NCBI GenBank assembly: GCA_949358305.1
Contig: OX442322.1
Span: 9,920,001-9,984,000 of the forward strand
Length of the DNA: 64,000 bases
Direction: 5' to 3'
DNA from: Strigamia acuminata
Taxonomy: Eukaryota > Arthropoda > Chilopoda > Geophilomorpha > Linotaeniidae
The translations under genes and the position numbers were made by a program. Position 1 is the stretch's first letter. Every line of letters starts with the position of its first letter. Positions 42,073 through 53,894 of this stretch are shown piece after piece. The notes beneath the pieces are model-generated. The model made no database searches. It had not been told where the DNA came from and was given only the letters and a program-made list of their open reading frames with translations.

Positions 42073-43542
42073 TGTTGCAAACAACGTGGAATAATTTAGA
42101 AACTACTTTTATTGCCAATTTGTGTCTGAATAAATGTTTCCAAAGTGTGTTTTATTTTGCATAACATTTCAGTTTTTATTTACAGGATTTTTGCATTATT
42201 AAAATGTTTTTAGTGCTTTCAGATACTGATGTTTGATGAAATGTGATATTCCATTGTTTATTGCATTTATTTCTAGTGTTTATTGCGTGATTTTGTGTTA
42301 CTTTATTCATTTTCTATCAATTTGTGTGATTTCGGGTGAAATTTGGTGCATTTGTCGTTGAACAGTTCACTAGTGTTATTGACGTGACGTCATATTTCAA
42401 GTTCTAGTTCGGTTTTTGTTCAAACTTCTAACCTTCCGTTTGGACGGAATTTTGATGGTTAGAATTGTTTTTGACATTGTTTTAGACTAATTTGGGGGTG
42501 ATCTGTTGATTCGTGCACTCTAATTTCGTCCCGGAACAGCCGTTTTTCTGCTACGAGCGATCGTGACGGACCCCGCATGTGCGTTGCCGTCCAAGATCGT
42601 TTCGTTCGGTTTGCGGTTGATTTCAAGTGTTCTTTCATTAAAAAGTGTCTTGTTTTGCGGGAAATTACATTCCCTGAACTTATTTACTTATTTCAAAGTG
42701 TTTACATAAGTTATTTCTTGTGTTGAAATTCAAACCTTGTGTTTTGCCGCCAATGTAGAGTTTACCGGACGCCATGTTGGATTTTGCCGATGATTTGTAA
42801 ATCTTTCATGTCGCTTTGTTTTTATATCTCAATTGGTGTTAGTACTATTTAGTTTTAATGTATTTCAATGCAAAATCTTTACTTATTTGGTTTTGTGTGT
42901 GACTTTGAATTCAAACTTGATGATTATGTCATTTTGCTTGTCTTTGATTGGTTAGGCCCAATTGTCTGCCTAGCAATCACTGTTTTCGCTGTTTTCTCAT
43001 TGTTTTGATTAACGAATCTTGTTGTTACGATAGACTTTATTATTCCTGAGTTTTTTGTGCTCATTTTGAGTTATTACACATTATTTTTAGTACATTTCTC
43101 GTAATTTGTTGTCTTTGCTTGAAATTGCATTTCCTCCGTTTCCATGTCAACGGAGTATTTCTTTATTGTAATTTGCCAACAATTGGTTTGGCGTGTGCCA
43201 TCCTATTATAATGTGTAATTATTGAGTTGCCATTTTATATTTGATTAAAATAGTCGTGTTAATGTTAACTCTTGTATTTTCTGCTTTTGACCCATTTCCA
43301 ATGTGTCCTGAGTAGAGAACCATTTTTCCCAGACTGGCCAATGGATCAGCAAGCACTTGGATACCATGCAAAAGTGTTTCCAACAGTTAAACCTTCATGT
43401 AACAGGAGATTTTGAGGCGAATCAAGTGCATTTCCACACGGTACACGTACGAATTTCACTATACGATCGTTTGAGTTTGTTGGCGGGAGTTTCGAATCGC
43501 CACATCTCAGTTCTTCTCTGTTCCTGTTGACTGACCGCAACA
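42073..43542 (+). repeat. 5' LTR of inner BEL
   Basis: 1470 bp; subtype with CCATGTCAACGG and GCGTGTGCCATCC in the 3' half. Confidence 0.92.
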
Positions 43543-44451
43543 TCGAATAAGAATTTTTGGTGCACGTGACCATGGATTTCGTCTGCTTCTTGTGAGTTTT
43601 TTCCGGTTCATCTTTGATACGTTCAACCGTGCATCTGGTGCGATTGACGGAAAATACGTCCGTGAGTCGTCGTCTGCTAGAATGGTCGTCGTTCAACGTG
43701 GCAACAGCCACAACGGGGATTTATTTGGCGTCGATCACGAACATTTCTGTGCAAGCAACGAGATTCTTCGGTCGACATCTTGGATTACACAACGCGCTGT
43801 GCTGGAAAGCCGATTTGCCCCTGAAATAATTACTTATTCTTGTGTTTTTCATTCAGTGCTTGTACTTTTAAGATTTTGGTTGCATGAGGGTATTGTATTG
43901 GGTATTTCAAAGCTGTTTTTGCTTTTTCCTAAGCTAGTTTTGAGGGAAAATTCACTGAAAGTGTATTTTATTGTGAATTTTTCAAGTGCTTTCTTGATTT
44001 TTGTGCATGCATCTCCATATAACTGGCTTAACCAGGGGAGATTTAGATTTTTTGGAGTTAGAAACTGTTCAGTCTCTCATTGCAAGAGCTGTCAGTTATT
44101 CTCGTGAATCTGATAGTGATTTTCTGGCTAGATTCGTTCCGTACGAACAGCAGAAATAATTCAAACTTGTGTAGGACTTTTTGAGTCACGTTTTTAATAC
44201 GTGATCAAGGTCGCTCGTTTGTTTTAGCATCCTTGATTGCTAAAACACTCGATATTCTTGTGTATTTTCAAGGTTTTTTGTCGTTTGGGCAAGAAAACTT
44301 TGAAAAATTCTGTTCTTTTAAAGTGAATGATTGTGAATTTTATTCTTTTCAAGTATAAAGTTTAAGTTATATTCTTTTTAAGTTTAAAGCGAAGTGTTTT
44401 GTTGTTCAAAATATTATCTTCTGTTTCATATTTTACAGCCGTGAATTTGAG
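43543..44451 (+). other. Inner BEL leader with candidate intron 43592-44438
   Basis: A donor-like GTGAGT at 43592 follows the primer site, and an acceptor-like TTTTACAG ends at 44438, 13 nt before the ATG. Removing the segment would join the short 5' exon to the gag-pol start. The 171-codon frame starting at 43592 uses GTG and is not called. Confidence 0.4.
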
Positions 44452-47400
44452 ATGGAGAGAGATAGAGAAACAGAAACTTCCGAACGCGATTTACTCACTG
44501 TGGAGCAAATTGAAATACTAGAGACCAGGTGGGAAGCACAACTTTCATCTCTCAACGACTTGCTGTCTTTGTCGGAGAAGACGAGCGATCCAGGAGAGTT
44601 AGAAGCGCTTCTGCTTACTGCAAATCTGAAAGAGACACGCGTTGTAAATGGCCTGAACGAGCTTCAAGTCTACTGTGAGCACGCGTTTTACCTTGAGAGT
44701 GTCGAGAAACTGGAATCATCACAAACGAGAGTGGAACTTCTCCGAAGAAGGTGGGAGGTTTCAAAGCGGTCTCTTCCAACCCTTGGAGGAAGACTCAACA
44801 TGTCTACAGTTTCCGGTGCAAATACATCCTTGAATACTTCGACTTCTTTCCGCAAGAATTCCAAGTTGCCCAAACTTGAATCTGTAAAGTTTGACGGGGA
44901 GATAATCAAATACAAGACGTTTAAGAGCAACTTTGAAACTTCTGTTCATAATGACCCAGATCTGAGCAGTGTTGAAAAGTTGCAATACCTTCAAACTATG
45001 TGTACAGGTGAGGCTGCGGCTTTGATTTCCACCTTTCCTTTGATCGAGGAATCCTATGACTTGGCACGGGAAGAACTTGATCGTAACTATGGCGATGAGG
45101 ATGCGCAACAGACGGCTCTCATCCAATCCATTCGAGACTTGAAGACTGTTTCAAGCATATACCCGACAAAGGTGTTGAAAGCAAATTTGACGAAAATTTC
45201 TTCAACAATACGACTTCTAGAGCAACTGAAGATTCCTGTACGGACATCTGGTGCATTTCTGATGCCGGACATTCTTAGCAAGTTTCCTGCTCCAATGACT
45301 TTGCGTTTTTACCAAGTCCATGGACTGTCTTGCAAGAACATTTTGACTTTGCTTGACTTTTTTCAAAAGGAAGTAGCTATGGCAGAACGCACTGAAGCTG
45401 TTTCTCCATCTGAAAAAGCAAAGAAGGAAAAGTCTGAAGTTGAAAAGGCTAAAGTTAAAGGATCCATGACGACTTGCACCGCGACGCAAGACTCAAAATC
45501 GTCTTCAAGCTCCAAAGTGAAGACAGAGTCGAGACAAGAGAACAAGTCTGCGAATTCCAAGGCACTCAAGTGCATTTTTTGTCAAGAAGACCATTTGAGC
45601 GGTTCTTGCAAAAAGGAGTTCGAAATCAATGCAAAGATTGAATTGATAAAGAAAAACAGACTTTGCTTTAATTGTTTTCGAACAGGTCATCGCGTTGGTG
45701 ACTGCAAAGTGAAGTTTTCCTGCAAGCATTGTGGCGGAAGACATCATTCAACCATTTGTAAGAAGTCTGAGGTGAACAATTCTCCAAGTCCGACAGAGAA
45801 ACCCAAGGAGTCGCAAGTGACCACACACGTCTCGTGCGCGATATCCACTTCTCTTCAACTTATGATTTTTGTTGCTGACCTCAAAACCAAATCTGGAGGT
45901 TCACACCACATCAGAGGCATGATTGACCCGGGTAGCCATCGGTCATTCATTACAACTGAACTGGTGAACCGACTAAAACTGAAGAAGTGCGGCAGTATTT
46001 CTGCGACCACACAACGGTTCAACGATTCTATGCCTGCTGCCACTGATTACGACGTATACAACGTTACTCTTCAAAGCAAGAATGACGCACAAAACTTCAA
46101 ATTATCAATGCTTTCAGTGGAAAATTTGCCGAAAGTGCAGGGCATTTTGAATGCATCGGTAATAGAAAAGGTGAAGAAGCTTAATCTTGAACTTGCCGAA
46201 GATCTGCCAGCCAAGACATCTCAAATAGACATTCTTTTGGGAGTTGATGCTTGGTGGAAAGTCATTAAAGATGGCAAAAAGAAAATCAACGACGATCTTG
46301 GACTCATAAATACGTTATTTGGATGGGTGCTTATCGGAGCAGCCGGAAATACGGATTTATTCGAAGATGAAGCTGATTTGACTTCATGTTGTAATACTTG
46401 CAACATTGAAATCCATGAACAATTAGACAAACTTTGGAATTTAGAGGCAATTGGGATTAATGCTGGTGAAAAAGAATCCGATTTCTCAAGAGATCGATTT
46501 GAAGCCACGACAAAACGTCTCGATGACGGAAGATACGAGGTGATGCTGCCTTTTAATGGACAAGAAACTGACTTGGACTCAAACTGGGAGCTCGCACTTA
46601 ACCAATTAGCCAACACATTGAAGAGAATCGACTCAAATGACGATTATAAGAAGCGATATGACGACTCAATGTGGCAGTACATTGAAGAAAACCACGCTGA
46701 GGAAGTTCCAACTGAAGACCGGTTCCTAAAGAAAGGAATATATAACATTCCACATCATCCAGTGATCAAAGAGGACCGGGAAACAACGAAATTCAGAGTC
46801 GTATTCAATGCGTCGTCTGCGAAAAAAGGAAAACGCTCATTAAATGACTGCCTTTTTCCTGGACCATCTTTGAATCCAGATTTGATATTGGTGATGGTCA
46901 GATTCAGATTGTATTGCATTCCAATCATTGCTGACATTAAACAAGCATTCCTCCAAGTAATGATAAACCCCACACATAGGAACTTTCTGCGTTTTTTGTG
47001 GGTCTCGAGGCAATATTTCAAGAACCCCTATTCGTGGAGAAATTTGTGGAATAATATTATGATTTTGAGGATGATAGTCGTACCATTTGGAGTTATTTCC
47101 TCTCCTTTTCTCCTGTGCGCAACAATTCGGAAACAAGCTGATCAATACAAGGAGACACATCCGAAAGAAGTTGATGCACTGGACGCCGGGATATACATGG
47201 ATGATTTAACTTCTGGAGGTGATCACACGACAGACACAACAAAGCATTGTGAAGAATTAAAAATGATTTTGGATGACGGGAAACTCCCACTTGTTAAATG
47301 GGCGACACCCAATGAAAAGGTTTTCAATGACATCAAAGAAAAGGGATTTCACATGAGAAGTGACGAATTCTGTGAACAGGGAGTGATAAAAATGCTTGGA

Positions 47401-49704
47401 ATCTTATGGGACACGCAAGAAGACGTCCTCATGTTCAGGATTCCACAAATGGACATTATTCCGAACACAAGACGTGAAGTTCTCTCTTTGGTAGCCTCTA
47501 TTTTCGACCCGATGGGACTCATTTCTCCAGTCGTTTTGAAAATGAGACTCCTTCTTCAAGACATTTGTCTACGTACAAAGAACTGGGACGGAAGAATTTC
47601 GGACTCAGAAAAGCAAGAGATTGACGAATGGAGTCGAGACATCCAGAAATTAAAAGACTATAAGGTACCTCGATGGTTAGAAACCTATTCTAATGAAGAG
47701 TTGAGTATTGAAGTTTTCTGTGATGCCAGCACTAAAGCCTTTGGATGTGCAATTTTCATCGTCAACAACAAAGGAAAAAGAACTTTGCTACTCAGCAAAT
47801 GTAGACTAGCCCCTGCAAAAAAGATTACCTTGCCTAGACTTGAATTAACTGCTGCGGTCGTTGGTGTACGGATGTGTCAGTATTTGACAAATAACTTTCT
47901 GCCAGGTTATCCAATCAAAACCATTCGATATTTTTCTGATTCCACCATAACTTTGGCTTGGATCAACTCGAAGAAAAATGAGTGGAAGCCTTATGTTTCT
48001 AACCGCGTTCAGGAAATTGTTTCATCGTCTGACGCAAGCCAATGGTCACATATTCCGACAGAGTTCAATCCTGCAGATCTACTTACACGACCACACGATG
48101 CAAAAACATTAATGACAAATAAACTTTGGTGGAACGGCGTGGACGTTTCTAAAATCGAAAAAGTCGAGGTCGTGCAAGAAAAACTACCCGAAGAAGAAAA
48201 AAGAATTGTGGTTATGAATGTTCAAGTCAAAGAGACATTTATAAGCAAATTTTTCAAAAGATATCGCAACTTCAACCGTCTAGTTAGAGTATTTTCGTAT
48301 ATTTTGCGCTGGAAATCTCATCGTTTTCGCGGCGAAGATCTCGCGCAACGCGAAATGGAATCCAGTCAAATTAGGATTCTTCAATTTTCACAAGAAATCT
48401 ACTTTCGAGAAGAGATCGAAGCTGTGAGAAACAAGACTGAAGTTGAGAGATACTCCCCTTTGAAAAATTTTGAATATTTCTTAGATGAGGATGGACTTTT
48501 ACGTTTGCGCAGCAGACTGAGATTGTCTTTGCTTTCGTTTGACGAAAAATACCCGATTCTTTTGCATAACGAAAGTTGGGTAACTAGATTAATTATTCGC
48601 AAGACTCATCTTGATCTCATGCATGGAGATTTGAGTGAAACACTTTACCGAATTCGTGAGAAATTTTGGGTTCTCCGAGGACGCAGGACCATTCAAACTG
48701 TGATAAGAGAATGTTCCGTTTGCAGAAGGACTAAACTTGCAAGAAATAATCCGTCTACTGGAGAATTACCGAAAGAAAGAGTAACCCCAGCAGCTCCTTT
48801 TCAACACACCGGAATCGATCATTTAGGACCTATTTTTGTGGGAAAGGACAAAAAACGATTGAAGAAAACATACATTTTATTATTCACTTGTATGGTTACA
48901 CGAAGTTTACATCTCGAAGTGTCCGAAGATTTATCCACTGAGAAATTCTTATTGGCATTCAGACGATTTTGTGCTCGTTACGGTTGTCCAGCAAAAGTCT
49001 TCTCGGACAACAGTAAAACCTTTGAAAAAGGAAGTACACAAATTCAGTCATGGGGAAAACTGATTGGCCGTTCGGACATAAAAACATTTCTGTCTGAGAA
49101 AAGGATTGTATGGACATTTATTCCTCCGCTCTCACCGTGGATGGGAGGAGCTTGGGAGAGACTAGTCCGTTCAGTAAAGGATAAATTGCGGAAAACTTTA
49201 TTGAGACACACTGTGGATTTAGAAAATTTACAAACCTTGGTTCTTGAGATCAGCTCCGTGTTGAATTCACGACCTTTGTCGTATGTACACGAAAATATAG
49301 ACGGCGGCAGAATCCTTTCACCTAAAAACTTTTTAACGGGAGGTATGCCGAAATACATGATCAACAAGACCTTGAATGCAATCAAGAAAAGTGACCTTCG
49401 AAAACTCGACAAGAAAAGAAGACAGTTCATTTGGGATTTTTGGAGTATATGGAAACACAGTTACTTGATGCAGTTAAGAAACTTTTATGAGACTAAAGGA
49501 GATAAATCTTTTCAAAACCCCAAAATTGATCAGATTGTTCTTCTTGAAAAGATGGGAACCAACCCTTACTTTTGGCCTCTTGCCAGAATAAAACAAGTTT
49601 TTCCTGGTGATGATGGACTAATTCGCATCGTTAGTGTTGTGCTTCCCGATGGAAGAGAGTTGCGTCGTTCTGTAAGGCATATTAGAGCCCTTGAACTTGA
49701 TTGA
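44452..49704 (+). CDS. gag-pol: Inner BEL Gag-Pol polyprotein, 1750 aa
   Basis: Intact and the same length as the BEL-1 protein, with all RT (YMDD), RNase H and integrase (DDE) residues and the D-P-G protease motif. It differs at a few positions, for example Glu for Asp at residue 6, Ser for Thr in FSRDRFE, Pro for Ala in WATPNEK after the RT core, and Lys for Glu in LSPKNFL near the integrase C-terminus. It sits in the same orientation as the gene it interrupts. With two near-identical LTRs it is a good candidate for a currently competent copy. Confidence 0.93.
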   Translation: MERDRETETSERDLLTVEQIEILETRWEAQLSSLNDLLSLSEKTSDPGELEALLLTANLKETRVVNGLNELQVYCEHAFYLESVEKLESSQTRVELLRRRWEVSKRSLPTLGGRLNMSTVSGANTSLNTSTSFRKNSKLPKLESVKFDGEIIKYKTFKSNFETSVHNDPDLSSVEKLQYLQTMCTGEAAALISTFPLIEESYDLAREELDRNYGDEDAQQTALIQSIRDLKTVSSIYPTKVLKANLTKISSTIRLLEQLKIPVRTSGAFLMPDILSKFPAPMTLRFYQVHGLSCKNILTLLDFFQKEVAMAERTEAVSPSEKAKKEKSEVEKAKVKGSMTTCTATQDSKSSSSSKVKTESRQENKSANSKALKCIFCQEDHLSGSCKKEFEINAKIELIKKNRLCFNCFRTGHRVGDCKVKFSCKHCGGRHHSTICKKSEVNNSPSPTEKPKESQVTTHVSCAISTSLQLMIFVADLKTKSGGSHHIRGMIDPGSHRSFITTELVNRLKLKKCGSISATTQRFNDSMPAATDYDVYNVTLQSKNDAQNFKLSMLSVENLPKVQGILNASVIEKVKKLNLELAEDLPAKTSQIDILLGVDAWWKVIKDGKKKINDDLGLINTLFGWVLIGAAGNTDLFEDEADLTSCCNTCNIEIHEQLDKLWNLEAIGINAGEKESDFSRDRFEATTKRLDDGRYEVMLPFNGQETDLDSNWELALNQLANTLKRIDSNDDYKKRYDDSMWQYIEENHAEEVPTEDRFLKKGIYNIPHHPVIKEDRETTKFRVVFNASSAKKGKRSLNDCLFPGPSLNPDLILVMVRFRLYCIPIIADIKQAFLQVMINPTHRNFLRFLWVSRQYFKNPYSWRNLWNNIMILRMIVVPFGVISSPFLLCATIRKQADQYKETHPKEVDALDAGIYMDDLTSGGDHTTDTTKHCEELKMILDDGKLPLVKWATPNEKVFNDIKEKGFHMRSDEFCEQGVIKMLGILWDTQEDVLMFRIPQMDIIPNTRREVLSLVASIFDPMGLISPVVLKMRLLLQDICLRTKNWDGRISDSEKQEIDEWSRDIQKLKDYKVPRWLETYSNEELSIEVFCDASTKAFGCAIFIVNNKGKRTLLLSKCRLAPAKKITLPRLELTAAVVGVRMCQYLTNNFLPGYPIKTIRYFSDSTITLAWINSKKNEWKPYVSNRVQEIVSSSDASQWSHIPTEFNPADLLTRPHDAKTLMTNKLWWNGVDVSKIEKVEVVQEKLPEEEKRIVVMNVQVKETFISKFFKRYRNFNRLVRVFSYILRWKSHRFRGEDLAQREMESSQIRILQFSQEIYFREEIEAVRNKTEVERYSPLKNFEYFLDEDGLLRLRSRLRLSLLSFDEKYPILLHNESWVTRLIIRKTHLDLMHGDLSETLYRIREKFWVLRGRRTIQTVIRECSVCRRTKLARNNPSTGELPKERVTPAAPFQHTGIDHLGPIFVGKDKKRLKKTYILLFTCMVTRSLHLEVSEDLSTEKFLLAFRRFCARYGCPAKVFSDNSKTFEKGSTQIQSWGKLIGRSDIKTFLSEKRIVWTFIPPLSPWMGGAWERLVRSVKDKLRKTLLRHTVDLENLQTLVLEISSVLNSRPLSYVHENIDGGRILSPKNFLTGGMPKYMINKTLNAIKKSDLRKLDKKRRQFIWDFWSIWKHSYLMQLRNFYETKGDKSFQNPKIDQIVLLEKMGTNPYFWPLARIKQVFPGDDGLIRIVSVVLPDGRELRRSVRHIRALELD

Positions 49705-49762
49705 TGTGTGTTTTGCAGACTTCTCTCATCTCTCTTCTCTCTCTTTCTCGCTGGCAATTCGT

Positions 49763-51232
49763 TGTTGCAAACAACGTGGAATAATTTAGAAACTACTTTT
49801 ATTGCCAATTTGTGTCTGAATAAATGTTTCCAAAGTGTGTTTTATTTTGCATAACATTTCAGTTTTTATTTACAGGATTTTTGCATTATTAAAATGTTTT
49901 TAGTGCTTTCAGATACTGATGTTTGATGAAATGTGATATTCCATTGTTTATTGCATTTATTTCTAGTGTTTATTGCGTGATTTTGTGTTACTTTATTCAT
50001 TTTCTATCAATTTGTGTGATTTCGGGTGAAATTTGGTGCATTTGTCGTTGAACAGTTCACTAGTGTTATTGACGTGACGTCATATTTCAAGTTCTAGTTC
50101 GGTTTTTGTTCAAACTTCTAACCTTCCGTTTGGACGGAATTTTGATGGTTAGAATTGTTTTTGACATTGTTTTAGACTAATTTGGGGGTGATCTGTTGAT
50201 TCGTGCACTCTAATTTCGTCCCGGAACAGCCGTTTTTCTGCTACGAGCGATCGTGACGGACCCCGCATGTGCGTTGCCGTCCAAGATCGTTTCGTTCGGT
50301 TTGCGGTTGATTTCAAGTGTTCTTTCATTAAAAAGTGTCTTGTTTTGCGGGAAATTACATTCCCTGAACTTATTTACTTATTTCAAAGTGTTTACATAAG
50401 TTATTTCTTGTGTTGAAATTCAAACCTTGTGTTTTGCCGCCAATGTAGAGTTTACCGGACGCCATGTTGGATTTTGCCGATGATTTGTAAATCTTTCATG
50501 TCGCTTTGTTTTTATATCTCAATTGGTGTTAGTACTATTTAGTTTTAATGTATTTCAATGCAAAATCTTTACTTATTTGGTTTTGTGTGTGACTTTGAAT
50601 TCAAACTTGATGATTATGTCATTTTGCTTGTCTTTGATTGGTTAGGCCCAATTGTCTGCCTAGCAATCACTGTTTTCGCTGTTTTCTCATTGTTTTGATT
50701 AACGAATCTTGTTGTTACGATAGACTTTATTATTCCTGAGTTTTTTGTGCTCATTTTGAGTTATTACACATTATTTTTAGTACATTTCTCGTAATTTGTT
50801 GTCTTTGCTTGAAATTGCATTTCCTCCGTTTCCATGTCAACGGAGTATTTCTTTATTGTAATTTGCCAACAATTGGTTTGGCGTGTGCCATCCTATTATA
50901 ATGTGTAATTATTGAGTTGCCATTTTATATTTGATTAAAATAGTCGTGTTAATGTTAACTCTTGTATTTTCTGCTTTTGACCCATTTCCAATGTGTCCTG
51001 AGTAGAGAACCATTTTTCCCAGACTGGCCAATGGATCAGCAAGCACTTTGATACCATGCAAAAGTGTTTCCAACAGTTAAACCTTCATGTAACAGGAGAT
51101 TTTGAGGCGAATCAAGTGCATTTCCACACGGTACACGTACGAATTTCACTATACGATCGTTTGAGTTTGTTGGCGGGAGTTTCGAATCGCCACATCTCAG
51201 TTCTTCTCTGTTCCTGTTGACTGACCGCAACA
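49763..51232 (+). repeat. 3' LTR of inner BEL
   Basis: 1470 bp, nearly identical to 42073-43542. It is preceded by the pyrimidine tract and 13-nt motif and followed by CCAC. Confidence 0.92.
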
Positions 51233-51236
51233 CCAC

Positions 51237-53894
51237 TGATTACGACGTATACAACGTTACTCTTCAAAGCAAAAATGACGCACAAAACTTCAAATTATCA
51301 ATGCTTTCAGTGGAAAATTTGCCGAAAGTGCAGGGCATTTTGAATGCATCGGTAATAGAAAAGGTGAAGAAGCTGAATCTTGAACTTGCCGAAGATCTGC
51401 CAGCCAAGACATCTCAAATAGACATTCTTTTGGGAGTTGATGCTTGGTGGAAAGTCATTAAAGATGGCAAAAAGAAAATCAACGACGATCTTGGACTCAT
51501 AAATACGTTATTTGGATGGGTGCTTATCGGAGCAGCCGGAAATACGGATTTATTCGAAGATGAAGCTGATTTGACTTCATGTTGTAATACTTGCAACATA
51601 GAAATCCATGAACAATTGGACAAACTTTGGAATTTAGAGGCAATTGGGATTAATGCTGGTGAAAAAGAATCCGATTTCACAAGAGATCGATTTGAAGCCA
51701 CGACAAAACGTCTCGATGACGGAAGATACGAGGTGATGCTGCCTTTTAATGGACAAGAAACTGACTTGGACTCAAACTGGGAGCTCGCACTTAACCAATT
51801 AGCCAACACATTGAAGAGAATCGACTCAAATGACGATTATAAGAAGCGATATGACGACTCAATGTGGCAATACATTGAAGAAAACCACGCTGAGGAAGTT
51901 CCAACTGAAGAACGGTTCCTAAAGAAAGGGACATATAACATTCCACATCATCCAGTGATCAAAGAGGACCGGGAAACAACGAAATTCAGAGTCGTATTCA
52001 ATGCGTCGTCTGCGAAAAAAGGAAAACGCTCATTAAATGACTGCCTTTTTCCTGGACCATCTTTGAATCCAGATTTGATATTGGTGATGGTCAGATTCAG
52101 ATTGTATTGCATTCCAATCATTGCTGACATTAAACAAGCATTCCTCCAAGTAATGATAAACCCCACACATAGGAACTTTCTGCGTTTTTTGTGGGTCTCG
52201 AGGCAATATTTCAAGAACCCCTATTCGTGGAGAAATTTGTGGAATAATATTATGATTTTGAGGATGATAGTCGTACCATTTGGAGTTATTTCCTCTCCTT
52301 TTCTCCTGTGCGCAACAATTCGGAAACAAGCTGATCAATACAAGGAGACACATCCGAAAGAAGTTGATGCACTGGACGCCGGGATATACATGGATGATTT
52401 AACTTCTGGAGGTGATCACACGACAGACACAACAAAGCATTGTGAAGAATTAAAAATGATTTTGGATGACGGGAAACTCCCACTTGTTAAATGGGCGACA
52501 GCCAATGAAAAGGTTTTCAATGACATCAAAGAAAAGGGATTTCACATGAGAAGTGACGGATTCTGTGAACAGGGAGTGATAAAAATGCTTGGAATTTTAT
52601 GGGACACGCAAGAAGACGTCCTCATTTTCAGGATTCCACAAATGGACATTATTCCGAACACAAGACGTGAAGTTCTCTCTTTGGTAGCCTCTATTTTCGA
52701 CCCGATGGGACTCATTTCTCCAGTCGTTTTGAAAATGAGACTCCTTCTTCAAGACATTTGTCTACGTACAAAGAACTGGGACGGAAGAATTTCGGACTCA
52801 GAAAAGCAAGAGATTGACGAATGGAGTCGAGACATCCAGAAATTAAAAGACTATAAGGTACCTCGATGGTTAGAAACCTATTCTAATGAAGAGTTGAGTA
52901 TTGAAGTTTTCTGTGATGCCAGCACTAAAGCCTTTGGATGTGCAATTTTCATCGTCAACAACAAAGGAAAAAGAACTTTGCTACTCAGCAAATGTAGACT
53001 AGCCCCTGCAAAAAAGATTACCTTGCCTAGACTTGAATTAACTGCTGCGGTCGTTGGTGTACGGATGTGTCAGTATTTGACAAATAACTTTCTGCCAGGT
53101 TATCCAATCAAGGACATTCGATATTTTTCTGATTCCACCATAACTTTGGCTTGGATAAATTCGAAGAAAAATGAGTGGAAGCCTTATGTTTCTAACCGCG
53201 TTCAGGAAATTGTTTCATCGTCTGACGCAAGCCAATGGTCACATATTCCGACAGAGTTCAATCCTGCAGATCTACTTACACGACCACACGATGCAAAAAC
53301 ATTAATGACAAATAAACTTTGGTGGAACGGCGTGGACGTTTCTAAAATCGAAAAAGTCGAGGTCGTGCAAGAAAAACTACCCGAAGAAGAAAAAAGGATT
53401 GTGGTTATGAATGTTCAAGTTAAAGAAACGTTTTTGAGCAAATTTTTCAAAAGATTTCGCAACTTCAACCGTCTAGTTAGAGTATTTTCGTACATTTTGC
53501 GCTGGAAATCTCATCGTTTTCGCGGCGAAGATCTCGCGCAACGCGAAATGGAATCTAGTCAAATTAGGATTCTTCAATTTTCACAGGAAATCTATTTTCG
53601 AGAAGAGATCGAAGCTGTGAAAAACAAGACTGAAGTTGAGAGATCATCCCCTTTGAAAAATTTCGAATATTTCTTAGATGAGGATGGACTTTTACGTTTG
53701 CGCAGCAGACTGAGATTGTCTTTGCTTTCATTTGACGAAAAATACCCGATTCTTTTGCATAACGAAAGTTGGGTAACTAGACTAATTATTCGCAAGACTC
53801 ATCTTGATCTCATGCATGGAGATTTGAGTGAAACGCTTTATCAAATTCGTGAGAAATTTTGGGTTCTCCGAGGACGCAGGACCATTCAAACTGT
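51237..53894 (+). pseudogene. gag-pol: Outer BEL-2 gag-pol, middle fragment (about residues 531-1417)
   Basis: Continues the outer gene after the inner BEL: RT with YMDD, RNase H and the first half of the integrase zinc finger. It ends at CTGT (53891-53894), where an LTR begins, so the integrase core and C-terminal domain are gone. It is more diverged than the other copies (for example KDIRYFSD, FLSKFFKRFRN, ERSSPL), so the outer element is an older or different lineage. It is open throughout but has no start of its own. Confidence 0.88.

Larger units (their letters stand above)
42073..51232 (+). mobile_element. Inner BEL: complete BEL/Pao retrotransposon, 9160 bp
   Basis: Two 1470 bp LTRs, intact gag-pol and the 4-bp duplication CCAC (42069-42072, 51233-51236); the empty site is seen in BEL-1 gag-pol at 21170-21173. 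One LTR difference was seen (CACTTGG versus CACTTTG near the 3' end). It is younger than the outer BEL that it interrupts. Confidence 0.94.

Noticed and set aside
43592-44107. 171-183 codon leader ORFs in BEL copies
   Set aside because: The 171-codon ones start at GTG inside a donor-like site, the second half is hydrophobic from T-richness, and BEL-1 tolerates its disruption by copia.
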